A stretch of 64,000 bases of DNA from Bacillus infantis (GTDB lineage: Bacteria > Bacillota > Bacilli > Bacillales > Cytobacillaceae), in assembly GCF_020171945.1 (NCBI RefSeq), contig NZ_JAIVAP010000016.1:1-64000 (forward strand), given 5' to 3'. A program made the position numbers and the translations under genes. Below, piece by piece: positions 7,654 to 15,479 of the stretch. The notes under the pieces were generated by a model. The model was not told where the DNA came from, made no database searches, and was given only the letters and a program-made list of their open reading frames with translations. Within the stretch, counting starts at the first letter, position 1; each line of letters begins with the position of its first letter.

Positions 7654-8513
7654 TATCCCCCCAGCTTCTCCGGATTCATAGTAATAAAAATCTCCGCAAT
7701 CTGCCCATCAAAGATTGAAAAGCTGATGGTGCTGTGGATGCGGCCGTTCATGTAGTTGACCATGGCAGGCTGGCCGTTGGCTGTGGTGAGGGTGAACTGG
7801 AAGTCATCGGATAAGTTGCTTGTGATGCCATGCAAAAAGGCCAATACCCGCTGGCGGGTGAGGATTGGACGAACTGCGGCTCTGACGATTCCGCCGCCGT
7901 CGGAATAGAGTGTGACATTTTCTGAGATGAGTTCCAGAAGATCTTCGGTACGCTCTGTTTGAAAAGCGAGGATGAAGCGCTGGATCAGCGATAGATTCTT
8001 TTTATAATCCAGGCTTTCTCCTTCTGCTTTAGCCATCTTCTGCTTAGAGCGGCTGAACAGCTTGCGGCAGTTTTCTTCTGTTTTTTCAATCATTCTGCTA
8101 ATCTCCGCATACGAAAAACCGAATGCTTCCCGCAGCAGCAGGACTGCCCGCTCGTGAGGGGTGAGATGCTCCATCATCCGTAAATAGGCGATGCTTAAAA
8201 ACTCCTTCTCCATGAGAATTTGCGAAGGGTCATTGTGCTGGTCCCCAGGCTGCAAGAGGGGCTCCGGGTTCCAAGGGCCGATATATTGTTCTCTTTTAAC
8301 CTTGGCAGATCGTAAAAAATCAATGCAGCGGTTGGTCATCATTCTGCATAAATAAGCCTTCTTGTTCTCAACCAGCTGTTCAGGCAGCTGGTAGGCCCGG
8401 AGGAAGGTTTCCTGGATCAGATCTTCTGTTTCTGACACGGAGCCGGTCATGCGGTAGCCGAGAGAAAATAATAATGGCTTATACAGCACATAATCTTCAT
8501 TGCTAATTTGCAT
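7653..8513 (-). CDS. ECF41-type sigma factor (SigJ-like) with SnoaL-like C-terminal domain
   Basis: A 286-residue ECF sigma factor. Region 2 is at about 10-70 (SETEDLIQETFLRAY), region 4 at about 110-160 (LTPHERAVLLLREAFGFSY), then a C-terminal NTF2/SnoaL-like extension. The extension has the two hallmarks of group ECF41, DGGG at 205-208 and NPEKL at 280-284. In this group the extension replaces a separate anti-sigma factor. ECF41 genes normally sit beside an oxidoreductase, carboxymuconolactone decarboxylase or epimerase that they control. Here an FAD oxidoreductase gene lies directly upstream and overlaps by 11 bases. A matching promoter is seen at 9822-9848. Confidence 0.9.
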   Translation of the reverse strand: MQISNEDYVLYKPLLFSLGYRMTGSVSETEDLIQETFLRAYQLPEQLVENKKAYLCRMMTNRCIDFLRSAKVKREQYIGPWNPEPLLQPGDQHNDPSQILMEKEFLSIAYLRMMEHLTPHERAVLLLREAFGFSYAEISRMIEKTEENCRKLFSRSKQKMAKAEGESLDYKKNLSLIQRFILAFQTERTEDLLELISENVTLYSDGGGIVRAAVRPILTRQRVLAFLHGITSNLSDDFQFTLTTANGQPAMVNYMNGRIHSTISFSIFDGQIAEIFITMNPEKLGG

Positions 8514-9789
8514 GCTTTACCCTCATTTCTTTATCAATCACTTCCAGAGCGGCCTGTTTTCCGCTTTCTGCCGCAGCCTCTGACAGTATGAAAGATGGTG
8601 AGGCCCAATCTCCGGCAGCGTAGAGCCCGGGGAGAATGGCGCAGCCGCGGGAAAATAGCGATGCGTCTTCGGCCTTTGGCAGGCGGGCATTCACCGTTAT
8701 CTGCGGAAGGCATCTCTTAGTAATGATATATTTCTGCCAGCCAGGTTGTAATACCTCTAAAAAACTCTCCAGCTTCTTTTTTTCTTCCGTGACATCAATG
8801 GACTCATCAGGATGATGGTATTTCAATACATGGAGAATGGTGCTTTCTCCTGTCTGTGACAGCCGGGCATAGTTAGAGTGAACAGAATAATAGTAGGGTG
8901 CATCGATTCCCATGGCAAATAAGTTTTCCGGATGGGGAAGCCTGGTTAATGCAACATCCAATGTTGCGGCTTTGATGGGTTCAAATTGATTGAAAGGAAG
9001 CTTGCCGGATTCGCTGAGCAGACCATTCAGTGCTTGAGGTGGGCCTGTATAAATAATGTTATCGCAAAGTATATGTTCCTGATTGGACACTTCTATTAGC
9101 CACTGGCCGCTGTCCAATGCGGTCAGCTGCTTCACATTTGCACTGGTCTGGATCTGTACATTATTAGTGACTGCCAGGTTATACAGCTGGTCGATGATGG
9201 ATTGCCATCCATTATCCACATAGATTACACCGCCCATGCCAATTTGCAGTTGAGTCAGCATGACACTCGCACTGATTTGTTCGGGGGCATGGGAATAGCT
9301 CACAAGCCGTCCTAGTGTAAAAAGAAGTTTCTGGATGTTAGGTGTCTGTGTAGTTTCATCCACGAACTGCTGGAAGGTTTGATTTTTGTATTGGCCTGGG
9401 TGCAGTTTCTGGACTTTGCGCAGAATGCCTATCCATTCTATTTTTTCTTTCCAACTTAGAAGTTTTGATTGAAGTACCCCATTTGGTGAAAAAGGTGCTG
9501 TAAAAGATTCGTGGCCATCCATTAACAAGCCGCCTAATTTAGGCGCACGGCCATTGATCTCCACACCCAATTCTTTGAGGATGGGCACTGCCTTGCCCTT
9601 TTTATACAGGGCATGCGGTCCAATGTTAAAATACTGCCCGCTGATGATATCCGTTTTTGCACGTCCCCCGGCAGATGTCGCTTTTTCAAGCAGCAGAGTC
9701 CTCATCCCTGCTTTTCCAAGAACAGCTGCGGAAACAAGACCTGCTAAACCGCCGCCTATAATGACAGCATTCCAATGATTCTGAGTCAT
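8503..9789 (-). CDS. FAD-dependent amine oxidase / phytoene desaturase-like oxidoreductase
   Basis: A 428-residue flavoprotein. The N-terminal dinucleotide fold is VIIGGGLAGLVSAAVLG with the acidic LLEKATSAGGRA motif following, and the C-terminal FAD contact is GLYAAGDWASPSFILSEAA. Substrate is unknown. The general fold is that of carotenoid desaturases and protoporphyrinogen or amine oxidases. The open frame runs upstream through a REP array to 10335, but the ATG at 9789 has GGAGGG six bases before it and begins the Rossmann fold at the usual distance. It is the likely COE-type partner of the ECF41 sigma factor, transcribed first in the same operon. Confidence 0.85.
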   Translation of the reverse strand: MTQNHWNAVIIGGGLAGLVSAAVLGKAGMRTLLLEKATSAGGRAKTDIISGQYFNIGPHALYKKGKAVPILKELGVEINGRAPKLGGLLMDGHESFTAPFSPNGVLQSKLLSWKEKIEWIGILRKVQKLHPGQYKNQTFQQFVDETTQTPNIQKLLFTLGRLVSYSHAPEQISASVMLTQLQIGMGGVIYVDNGWQSIIDQLYNLAVTNNVQIQTSANVKQLTALDSGQWLIEVSNQEHILCDNIIYTGPPQALNGLLSESGKLPFNQFEPIKAATLDVALTRLPHPENLFAMGIDAPYYYSVHSNYARLSQTGESTILHVLKYHHPDESIDVTEEKKKLESFLEVLQPGWQKYIITKRCLPQITVNARLPKAEDASLFSRGCAILPGLYAAGDWASPSFILSEAAAESGKQAALEVIDKEMRVKHAN

Positions 9790-9821
9790 AAATATCCCTC
9801 CAGTTTTAAATTCATTCTCAA

Positions 9822-9848
9822 GACGATTGAAGAGGGGATTTTGTGACC
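9822..9848 (-). promoter_or_regulatory. Candidate ECF41 promoter upstream of the oxidoreductase
   Basis: On the minus strand, GGTCACA is followed after 16 bases by CGTC. The reported ECF41 consensus is TGTCACA with CGTC, so only one position differs. It lies 33 bases upstream of the start codon and one base from a REP array. Confidence 0.65.
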
Positions 9849-9849
9849 G

Positions 9850-10061
9850 GAGCCAAGGGGACAGGTCCCTTGGCTTATTTTGAAACTGGGCCAGGGGGTC
9901 TGTCCCCGTGGCTCTGATTGGGCCAGGGGGTCTGTCCCCCTGGACTGCCCGAAACCGAGCCAGGGAACCCGCCCCCCTGGCTCTCCCCCGAAACCGAGCC
10001 AGGGAACCCGGCCCCCTGGCTCTCCCCCGAAACTGGGCCACGGTACCTGACCCCCCGGCCC
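9850..10061 (+). repeat. REP array, six units
   Basis: Units at 9850-9876, 9888-9914, 9920-9946, 9957-9983, 9996-10022 and 10035-10061. Several carry GGGAACCCG centres not seen elsewhere except at 18 kb. The array lies between divergent genes, so it cannot be serving mainly as a terminator there. Confidence 0.95.
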
Positions 10062-10128
10062 AAAAAAATGTTTTTTTCATGAAACAATTTCCTTTTTCAT
10101 GCGTGTATACTGCAGAGGGGGGTGGCGA

Positions 10129-10632
10129 ATGGCGAAGTTGTCTTTGGATGGTTTGTATGAGGAGTATGCGAGGGATGTGCTGCGCTATTTGCTGTCTCTT
10201 TCTGCGGACCTGGCTACTGCGGAGGATATGATGCAGGAGACGTTTTACCGCGCGTATTTGCATATTGAGGATTTGCATGATGAGAAGGTCAGGCCGTGGC
10301 TTTTCCGGGTTGCTCAGAATGCGTATATAGACCATATTCGTAAAAGGAAGAAAGAAAGCATTCAGTCAGATGAGTTTTTCTCTGGAATAAGAGACACTGG
10401 CGCATCTGTGGAGCATCGCGTTTTTCAGCAGGAAAAGCTGGGTGAGGTGATCGAACGGATGCAGAAGCTGCCGGAGCCGCAGAAGCAGGCATTGCTTCTT
10501 GTGACGGTGCATGATTTTACATACAGGGAAGCGTCCGAAATCTTAGGTGTATCAGAATCAAATACTAGATTGCTGGTGTTCCGGGCGAGGAAGAAGCTGC
10601 GAGATTTTGAGAGGGGTGAAGTAGATGAGTGA
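10129..10632 (+). CDS. ECF sigma factor, SigM-like
   Basis: A 167-residue ECF sigma factor. Region 2 is at about 8-72, including AEDMMQETFYRAYLHIEDL and KVRPWLFRVAQNAYIDHIRK. Region 4 is at about 108-160 (LPEPQKQALLLVTVHDFTYREASEILGV). Residues match Bacillus SigM well in region 2. An open frame begins at 10099, but ATG 10129 has AGGGGGGTGG just upstream. It overlaps the next gene by eight bases, and that gene encodes a YhdL-like anti-sigma factor, the usual SigM partner. It probably responds to cell-envelope stress. Confidence 0.85.
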   Translation: MAKLSLDGLYEEYARDVLRYLLSLSADLATAEDMMQETFYRAYLHIEDLHDEKVRPWLFRVAQNAYIDHIRKRKKESIQSDEFFSGIRDTGASVEHRVFQQEKLGEVIERMQKLPEPQKQALLLVTVHDFTYREASEILGVSESNTRLLVFRARKKLRDFERGEVDE

Positions 10633-11755
10633 GGATTTTAAGAAAAAGCTTGAGGATTATAGCAATGGGCTGCTTTCTAAGGAAGAAAATGAAGAAGTGG
10701 AAAAAGAATTGGATAAAATGGAGTTATATCAATCCTATTTAGATTCATTGATGGAATCGGAAGAGGAACCGGAAAAGGGATCTTCACTTGAGAAGAAGCT
10801 GGTCAAGAAAGGAAAGTGGAAGGCCCGCCTGCAGAATGCGTGGACGGCTTTATCACTGCTGCTGCTGTTTCTGATTGCCGGCTGGATTACTTCGGCCATT
10901 TTTTATTCATGGGGAAGTCCCAGCCGTCAGGACACTTATTCGGATGTCATCAAAGCGGCTGTCGAAACGACACAGCCAAATATAACAATCGGGAGCACCT
11001 CGATGAATAGCGGTGTTTTTACCATGAATTATGAGGGCGAGCTTCGGAAGATGATAGGAAGGGAAAAAGAAACCGTGGAACAGTTCGAGACGAAATTCCT
11101 GTTCGGCTTTTTCAATGTCGATCTGCCGGATGGCCTCTCAGACCGCCCGATTTTCTTTTATCCCGAAAATGTTGTGAATTATAAGATCCAGGATGGTTTT
11201 GACCAGCTGGAAAAATTGCCGGAAGGAACGGTCTCGGAGTTGTATATCACTTTCACAGACTATATGAGCACAGACGATTTTTTAAAAAAGATGGAAGATA
11301 AAGAGATGATGCCTGTCTGGATGGCGGCAGACACAGGCCGGGAAAACGAGCGTGAGAGCAATCCGATAGGACCCTCTGAACCCTTTGGCTTCCCATATAT
11401 GGGCTATCATTTCAGATCTGACTTTAAGACAGTATTAAAAGAAGAAAAAAAATTAGGAGGATATTCTAAAGAGACCAGCGAAACAGAAAGCATAGAGTCA
11501 TATGGAGACGGTGAAAAAAGGGAAGCGGAATTTCTGAAAGCACTCCACTTGATTGAAGAATACCGGGGAAGAACCGAACATCTCCACTGGCAAACAAAAG
11601 AAGAACTGAAGGCCAAGGTCGATTATATCGAAGAAAATGGCGTGCGGCTTTATGGGGCTGTTGTTACCGGTCCATCAAAGGAACTCTTGAAGCTAAAAGA
11701 GGAAGATTGGGTGGGGAGCGCGAAGATAGGGGAGAAGAGGCTGTGGAATTGGTAG
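10625..11755 (+). CDS. YhdL-like membrane anti-sigma factor
   Basis: A 376-residue protein with a cytoplasmic sigma-binding N terminus (about 1-70, FKKKLEDYSNGLLSKEE), one membrane span at about 73-93 and a large extracytoplasmic domain of the sigma-factor-regulator type. It should hold the SigM-like factor inactive at the membrane. The start ATG sits inside the last codons of the sigma gene. Its last codons run into the start region of the HXXEE gene. A degenerate REP begins three bases after its stop. Confidence 0.82.
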   Translation: MSEDFKKKLEDYSNGLLSKEENEEVEKELDKMELYQSYLDSLMESEEEPEKGSSLEKKLVKKGKWKARLQNAWTALSLLLLFLIAGWITSAIFYSWGSPSRQDTYSDVIKAAVETTQPNITIGSTSMNSGVFTMNYEGELRKMIGREKETVEQFETKFLFGFFNVDLPDGLSDRPIFFYPENVVNYKIQDGFDQLEKLPEGTVSELYITFTDYMSTDDFLKKMEDKEMMPVWMAADTGRENERESNPIGPSEPFGFPYMGYHFRSDFKTVLKEEKKLGGYSKETSETESIESYGDGEKREAEFLKALHLIEEYRGRTEHLHWQTKEELKAKVDYIEENGVRLYGAVVTGPSKELLKLKEEDWVGSAKIGEKRLWNW

Positions 11756-12279
11756 TTGAGCGGGGCAGGGAGCCTGTCCCCTCGTCTCTGAAGAAGCTCA
11801 TTATATTGTTTCCATTTCTTTATCTGCTTCATGATATAGAAGAGATTGTAACGGTTGAAAAATTTCTCAGCAGCCACTCGGATATCATTCCATTTCATGT
11901 GACAGCTCTGGAATTCTCGCTGGCTTTTACGCTGTTATGGGTCGTGGCTTCGATTGGCTGTTTTAAAGCGGCAGCCGGTAGATCCTTTTTAGGGATGAAG
12001 CCAGTTGTTTTTGTATCCTTTTTAATACCGGGAATTCTGCTGGCAAATGGAATTGGCCACCTTTTTCAATTCATTTTTTTCAAAGGCTATGTGCCAGGAA
12101 TTGTGACCAGTCTATTGATCATCTTTCCATATTCTTTTTTTACAGCAAAGCAACTGATTGCTGAAAGGCTGCTGACAGTAAAGAGGTTCCTGGGGTATCT
12201 CATCCTGGGGTTTATTCTGCAGGCGCCGGCGGCATTGGCTGCGCATTTTATATCGAAATTGATTTTGGGTCTTTTTTGA
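11749..12279 (+). CDS. HXXEE-domain membrane protein
   Basis: About 176 residues and five or six membrane spans, with the family motif as LLHDIEEIVTVEKF near residue 24. Function is unknown. The start is uncertain: the frame is open from TTG 11707, and I prefer TTG 11749, eight bases after AAGAGG, overlapping the anti-sigma stop by seven bases. Residues 3-14 are then encoded by a worn REP copy (11758-11788), so the N terminus may have been rebuilt by an insertion. The TGA stop is shared with the next REP. Confidence 0.65.
   Translation: MVVERGREPVPSSLKKLIILFPFLYLLHDIEEIVTVEKFLSSHSDIIPFHVTALEFSLAFTLLWVVASIGCFKAAAGRSFLGMKPVVFVSFLIPGILLANGIGHLFQFIFFKGYVPGIVTSLLIIFPYSFFTAKQLIAERLLTVKRFLGYLILGFILQAPAALAAHFISKLILGLF
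11758..11788 (+). repeat. Degenerate REP copy inside the HXXEE 5' end
   Basis: The pattern GAGCGGGGCAGGGAGCC then TGTCCCCTCGTCTC retains both arms of the repeat with several changes. It is the only copy that seems to lie within a translated region at a gene 5' end. Confidence 0.6.
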
Positions 12280-12342
12280 GCCAGGGGGACAGACCCCTTG
12301 GCCCGTTTTGAGACTGGGCCAGGGGGTCTGTCCCCCTGGCTC
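12278..12342 (+). repeat. REP doublet
   Basis: Copies at 12278-12304 and 12316-12342 with a GTTTTGAGACT linker. The first copy overlaps the TGA of the HXXEE gene. The second ends 21 bases before the degV-family start. Confidence 0.95.
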
Positions 12343-12362
12343 CTAACTAGGAGGCGAAATAG

Positions 12363-13214
12363 GTGAAAAAGATCATTCTCACGACTGAAAGCGGCGCTGA
12401 TTTGCCGGCTGATTTAGCTGAAAGGTATAACGTTCAGGTGGTTCCGATGCACATCGTAATGGATGGGAAAGATTATTTGGATGGCCATCTGCCGGTTGAA
12501 GATATTTATGATTATTATGCACGAACGAAAAAGATTCCCTCCACGACGTCAACGAACTCTTATGAATACGAGGAGTTTTTTGCAAAGATAAGAGAGGATT
12601 ATCCGGATTGCATCATTATTCACATTGGATATACAAGCAAAGCTTCTTCTTCTTTTCAGAATGCGGTGATCGCAGCGGAAGAGTTTGAAGATCTTTTTCT
12701 GATTGATGCCCTGAACGTGACAGGCGGACTGGCGGCCGTTGTCATTTATGCAGCACAACAGCTGGAACAAGATCCTGGCATCGAACCTGCAGCCCTGGTT
12801 GAAAAAATTGAAAGCATCGTGCCTAAATCCAGGCTTGCTTTCATACCGGGCAGCCTGGATTTTTTAAGAGCGGGCGGGCGCGTTAGCAATATGGCGTACC
12901 TTGGCGGGACACTATTAAAAATAAAGCCATGTATAGAATTAGTTGAGGGAAAGCTCGTCTCAACGAAAAAATACCGCGGGAAGATGAGCACTGTGGCTGA
13001 AAAAATGATGCAGGATTATTTAAATGATTACAAGATCGACAGAGACCAGCTTTACTTCATTTACTCAATCGGCCTTGATGAAAATATCAAGAAACGGATG
13101 GACGAAATCGCGGCAGATGCTGGATTCAAAAACGTAATGTGGATCCAAGCAGGCGGCATGATCTCCACCCACTCTGGCGCCGGCGGTTTCGGAGTGGCGG
13201 GATTAGAGGTGTGA
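12363..13214 (+). CDS. DegV family fatty-acid-binding protein
   Basis: A 283-residue DegV-family protein. Members bind fatty acids and many serve as FakB subunits of fatty acid kinase. Seen are the N-terminal ILTTESGADLPADLAE, the TSTNSYEYEEFF segment at about 60-72, the loop IHIGYTSKASSSFQNA and the C-terminal STHSGAGGFGVAG. The start is GTG at 12363 behind AGGAGG. It is likely a single-gene transcript between two REP clusters. The TGA stop is shared with the next REP. Confidence 0.88.
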   Translation: MKKIILTTESGADLPADLAERYNVQVVPMHIVMDGKDYLDGHLPVEDIYDYYARTKKIPSTTSTNSYEYEEFFAKIREDYPDCIIIHIGYTSKASSSFQNAVIAAEEFEDLFLIDALNVTGGLAAVVIYAAQQLEQDPGIEPAALVEKIESIVPKSRLAFIPGSLDFLRAGGRVSNMAYLGGTLLKIKPCIELVEGKLVSTKKYRGKMSTVAEKMMQDYLNDYKIDRDQLYFIYSIGLDENIKKRMDEIAADAGFKNVMWIQAGGMISTHSGAGGFGVAGLEV

Positions 13215-13314
13215 GCCAAGGGGACAGGTCCCTTGGCTCTTTTTTAGATTGAGCCAGGGGGTCTGTCCCAGTGGCTCTCTTGAGTTTGAGCCAGGGGGTC
13301 TGTCCCCGTGGCTC
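13213..13314 (+). repeat. REP triplet
   Basis: Copies at 13213-13239, 13251-13277 and 13288-13314 with TTTTTAGATT and TCTTGAGTTT linkers. The first shares the TGA of the degV-family gene. Confidence 0.95.
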
Positions 13315-13350
13315 ACTAACAGGTATAATTAGGAAATAGAGGGGGGGAGC

Positions 13351-15390
13351 ATGTTGATCATCCCAGCAAGAGTTAATACTAGTTTACCTGCAGAGATAAG
13401 GAAAGATGATTTGATGTCGGTTGCGGATTGGTTCGAGAAGCATCGGCGGTCTTTTTATGTGCTTGGCTGGTCATACGTCAGGGATCAGCAGCAGCTGGAG
13501 GAGCTTTTTTACCAGATCATATTAAAGGTGCAGAAGGATTTTCCGAAAGTTAAAAGAAAAACATCATTTGATATATGGGCAACAAGGGTTTTTATATATA
13601 ATTGCCGTGAGCTTGATGCAAGCGGGAGTTTAGAAACTTCAGAGGGAAGTGATGCGCATCGGGAGCTGTTCAACGCGCTTGATCAGTTGAAAGGGCAAGA
13701 GAGGGAAGCGCTTGTTTTTACCTATTTAAGGGGACTGTCTGCTGAGGAAACAGCCAGCCTTCTTCAGCTTTCCGTTATAGAGGTGAAGGAGCTTCTGGTT
13801 TCCGGAATTCATTCACTCCGTAATGTATTGCTGCAGGGAGAGCATTTTGGCGGCTGTTTGGGGTACCAAAAGTTTTACTTTGATTATCTTGAACGGAACA
13901 TGGAGAGACCGCTTAAGATTGATTTAGAAAAGCATATTTATCACTGCACAGACTGCCAGGAGGATTTGGCCTCTTTTCAGGAAGTGACATTACAGCTTGC
14001 GGAAACCCTTGAGGAATTCCAAGTGCCAGCCGGATTTATAGAGGGCATCAGCGAGCGTATTGCTGAAACAGAAAAACGCAGGCAGCGAAAGGCCGGCAAA
14101 CGGAATAGAATTGCTTTTATTGCTGCGAGCGTCTTTGTCCTGGTCATGTGTACCGGATTTTTCACAGGGGCTTTTGCGGATGTTTATTATAAATGGAAAG
14201 AGGAAGACCCGGAGCTGCGGGCTTTTCTCAGGGCGGATTTGGGTGAAAGGCTGAATCTCGAAGCGGAGAGCAATGGGGTTAAAATCAAGATTAAGAGTGT
14301 AGTTGCTGATAAGTATCAGACCCTTATTTTTTACGAAATAGAAGATACGAAGAAAAACAATAAATATATGATCAACTATGAGGACGGGGTTTCTGTGCAG
14401 GACGATTGGGAAATCTTTAAAGGTCAATTCTATCCTCAGTACCAGCCTCCGAACCTGGATTCCGATTTTAATAAGAAAGAACAGAATATCTACCATGGAA
14501 AATTGAGCCTGCCGCCGCTAAAGGAGGATAGCGGGACAATCAAACTTAACATAACACAAATGATGAAATTACCTGGGGACTCCTCTGTACAAGGTATCTT
14601 CAACCCATACGGGAACCAGGATTATAAAAAAGGGGAGTGGGACTTTGAAATACATGCAGACAAAAAGCCCTCCACCGAGTATAAAATGGATGAGGAAGTT
14701 AAAGTGGAAGGGGTCACCGTTCGGCTGAAGAAGCTGACGCTGTCACCAACCGCAACAATTCTGGAATATGGAATAAATAATAGATTGCCGAAAAAGCGGT
14801 TAGATAATATCAATTTTAAGCAGCTGGAAATAAATGGCGAGGAATTAAAAGCTGATTTATATGGCAGCCTGGCCAGCTCAGCTTATAATAACCAGGCACA
14901 GTTTGAACCTTTTTTTGAAAAACATGCTAATAAGGTTAAACTTTATGTGGATCAGGTGTATTTATCATTTCAGGACAACAAAGTTGTTGAGCTGGATGCC
15001 CAAAAAGACTTTCCCCAAACATTTGAATATGCAGGCAGCACCATCTCCATTGAAAAGCTTGAACTTGGAGAGTCAACCACAATTATCATAAGTAATCATG
15101 AAAAGGAACGATCATATAACACCCTTGACTATGGTGTTCTCACCGAGGAAGGTCAAATGCATTCGATAGAAACAGGATCTGAAGGTGTCCTTATTGATAA
15201 AAATGGGAAAGAATATGATGCCAATACACTAACAACCAAAGAATTTGAAAAACTGGAGAACCCTCGTTATATCACTACTGAAGAAAGCATAAAGATCCAT
15301 GAAAAAAATGTGATACCCAAAGCACTTGAGTTTTACGGATATAGGGCATCGAAGTATTTGGATGAAGTTTTTGAGGTTTCGCTGAATTGA
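13351..15390 (+). CDS. Sigma factor / anti-sigma factor fusion with DUF4179-type ectodomain (paralog 1)
   Basis: A 679-residue single polypeptide combining parts that are normally separate. Residues ~25-90 resemble ECF sigma region 2, although the usual DLVQETF box is altered to ELFYQIIL. Residues ~103-160 resemble region 4 (LKGQEREALVFTYLRGLSAEETASLL, split by variation). H195, C199 and C202 form a zinc anti-sigma motif HxxxCxxC. A membrane span lies at about 254-275, followed by a ~400-residue extracytoplasmic region of the DUF4179/DUF5643 type. The ATG follows GGGGGGAG. A weak TATAAT is at 13324-13329. The next gene is a close paralog. The sigma-like part may be degenerate and no longer bind DNA, so calling it an active sigma factor would go beyond the sequence. 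Confidence 0.75.
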   Translation: MLIIPARVNTSLPAEIRKDDLMSVADWFEKHRRSFYVLGWSYVRDQQQLEELFYQIILKVQKDFPKVKRKTSFDIWATRVFIYNCRELDASGSLETSEGSDAHRELFNALDQLKGQEREALVFTYLRGLSAEETASLLQLSVIEVKELLVSGIHSLRNVLLQGEHFGGCLGYQKFYFDYLERNMERPLKIDLEKHIYHCTDCQEDLASFQEVTLQLAETLEEFQVPAGFIEGISERIAETEKRRQRKAGKRNRIAFIAASVFVLVMCTGFFTGAFADVYYKWKEEDPELRAFLRADLGERLNLEAESNGVKIKIKSVVADKYQTLIFYEIEDTKKNNKYMINYEDGVSVQDDWEIFKGQFYPQYQPPNLDSDFNKKEQNIYHGKLSLPPLKEDSGTIKLNITQMMKLPGDSSVQGIFNPYGNQDYKKGEWDFEIHADKKPSTEYKMDEEVKVEGVTVRLKKLTLSPTATILEYGINNRLPKKRLDNINFKQLEINGEELKADLYGSLASSAYNNQAQFEPFFEKHANKVKLYVDQVYLSFQDNKVVELDAQKDFPQTFEYAGSTISIEKLELGESTTIIISNHEKERSYNTLDYGVLTEEGQMHSIETGSEGVLIDKNGKEYDANTLTTKEFEKLENPRYITTEESIKIHEKNVIPKALEFYGYRASKYLDEVFEVSLN

Positions 15391-15398
15391 CGATTGTT

Positions 15399-15462
15399 GA
15401 GCCAAGGGGAAGGTCCCTTGGCTCTTTTTGAAAAAGAGCCAGGGGACCTGTCCCTGTGGCTC
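15399..15462 (+). repeat. REP doublet between the two fusion paralogs
   Basis: Copies at 15399-15424 (one base short in the centre) and 15436-15462, with a TTTTTGAAAAA linker. The second copy contains an in-frame GTG that falsely extends the next gene. Confidence 0.93.
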
Positions 15463-15479
15463 ATAGAGGGGGGAACAAG

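Noticed and set aside
9850-10061. CRISPR-like array
   Set aside because: Units are regularly repeated but the linkers are short and similar to each other rather than unique spacers, the units are palindromic in the REP manner, and no cas genes are present.
8503-10335. A 610-residue oxidoreductase
   Set aside because: The first ~180 residues come from the REP array and upstream sequence. The Rossmann fold starts right after an ATG with a good ribosome binding site at 9789.
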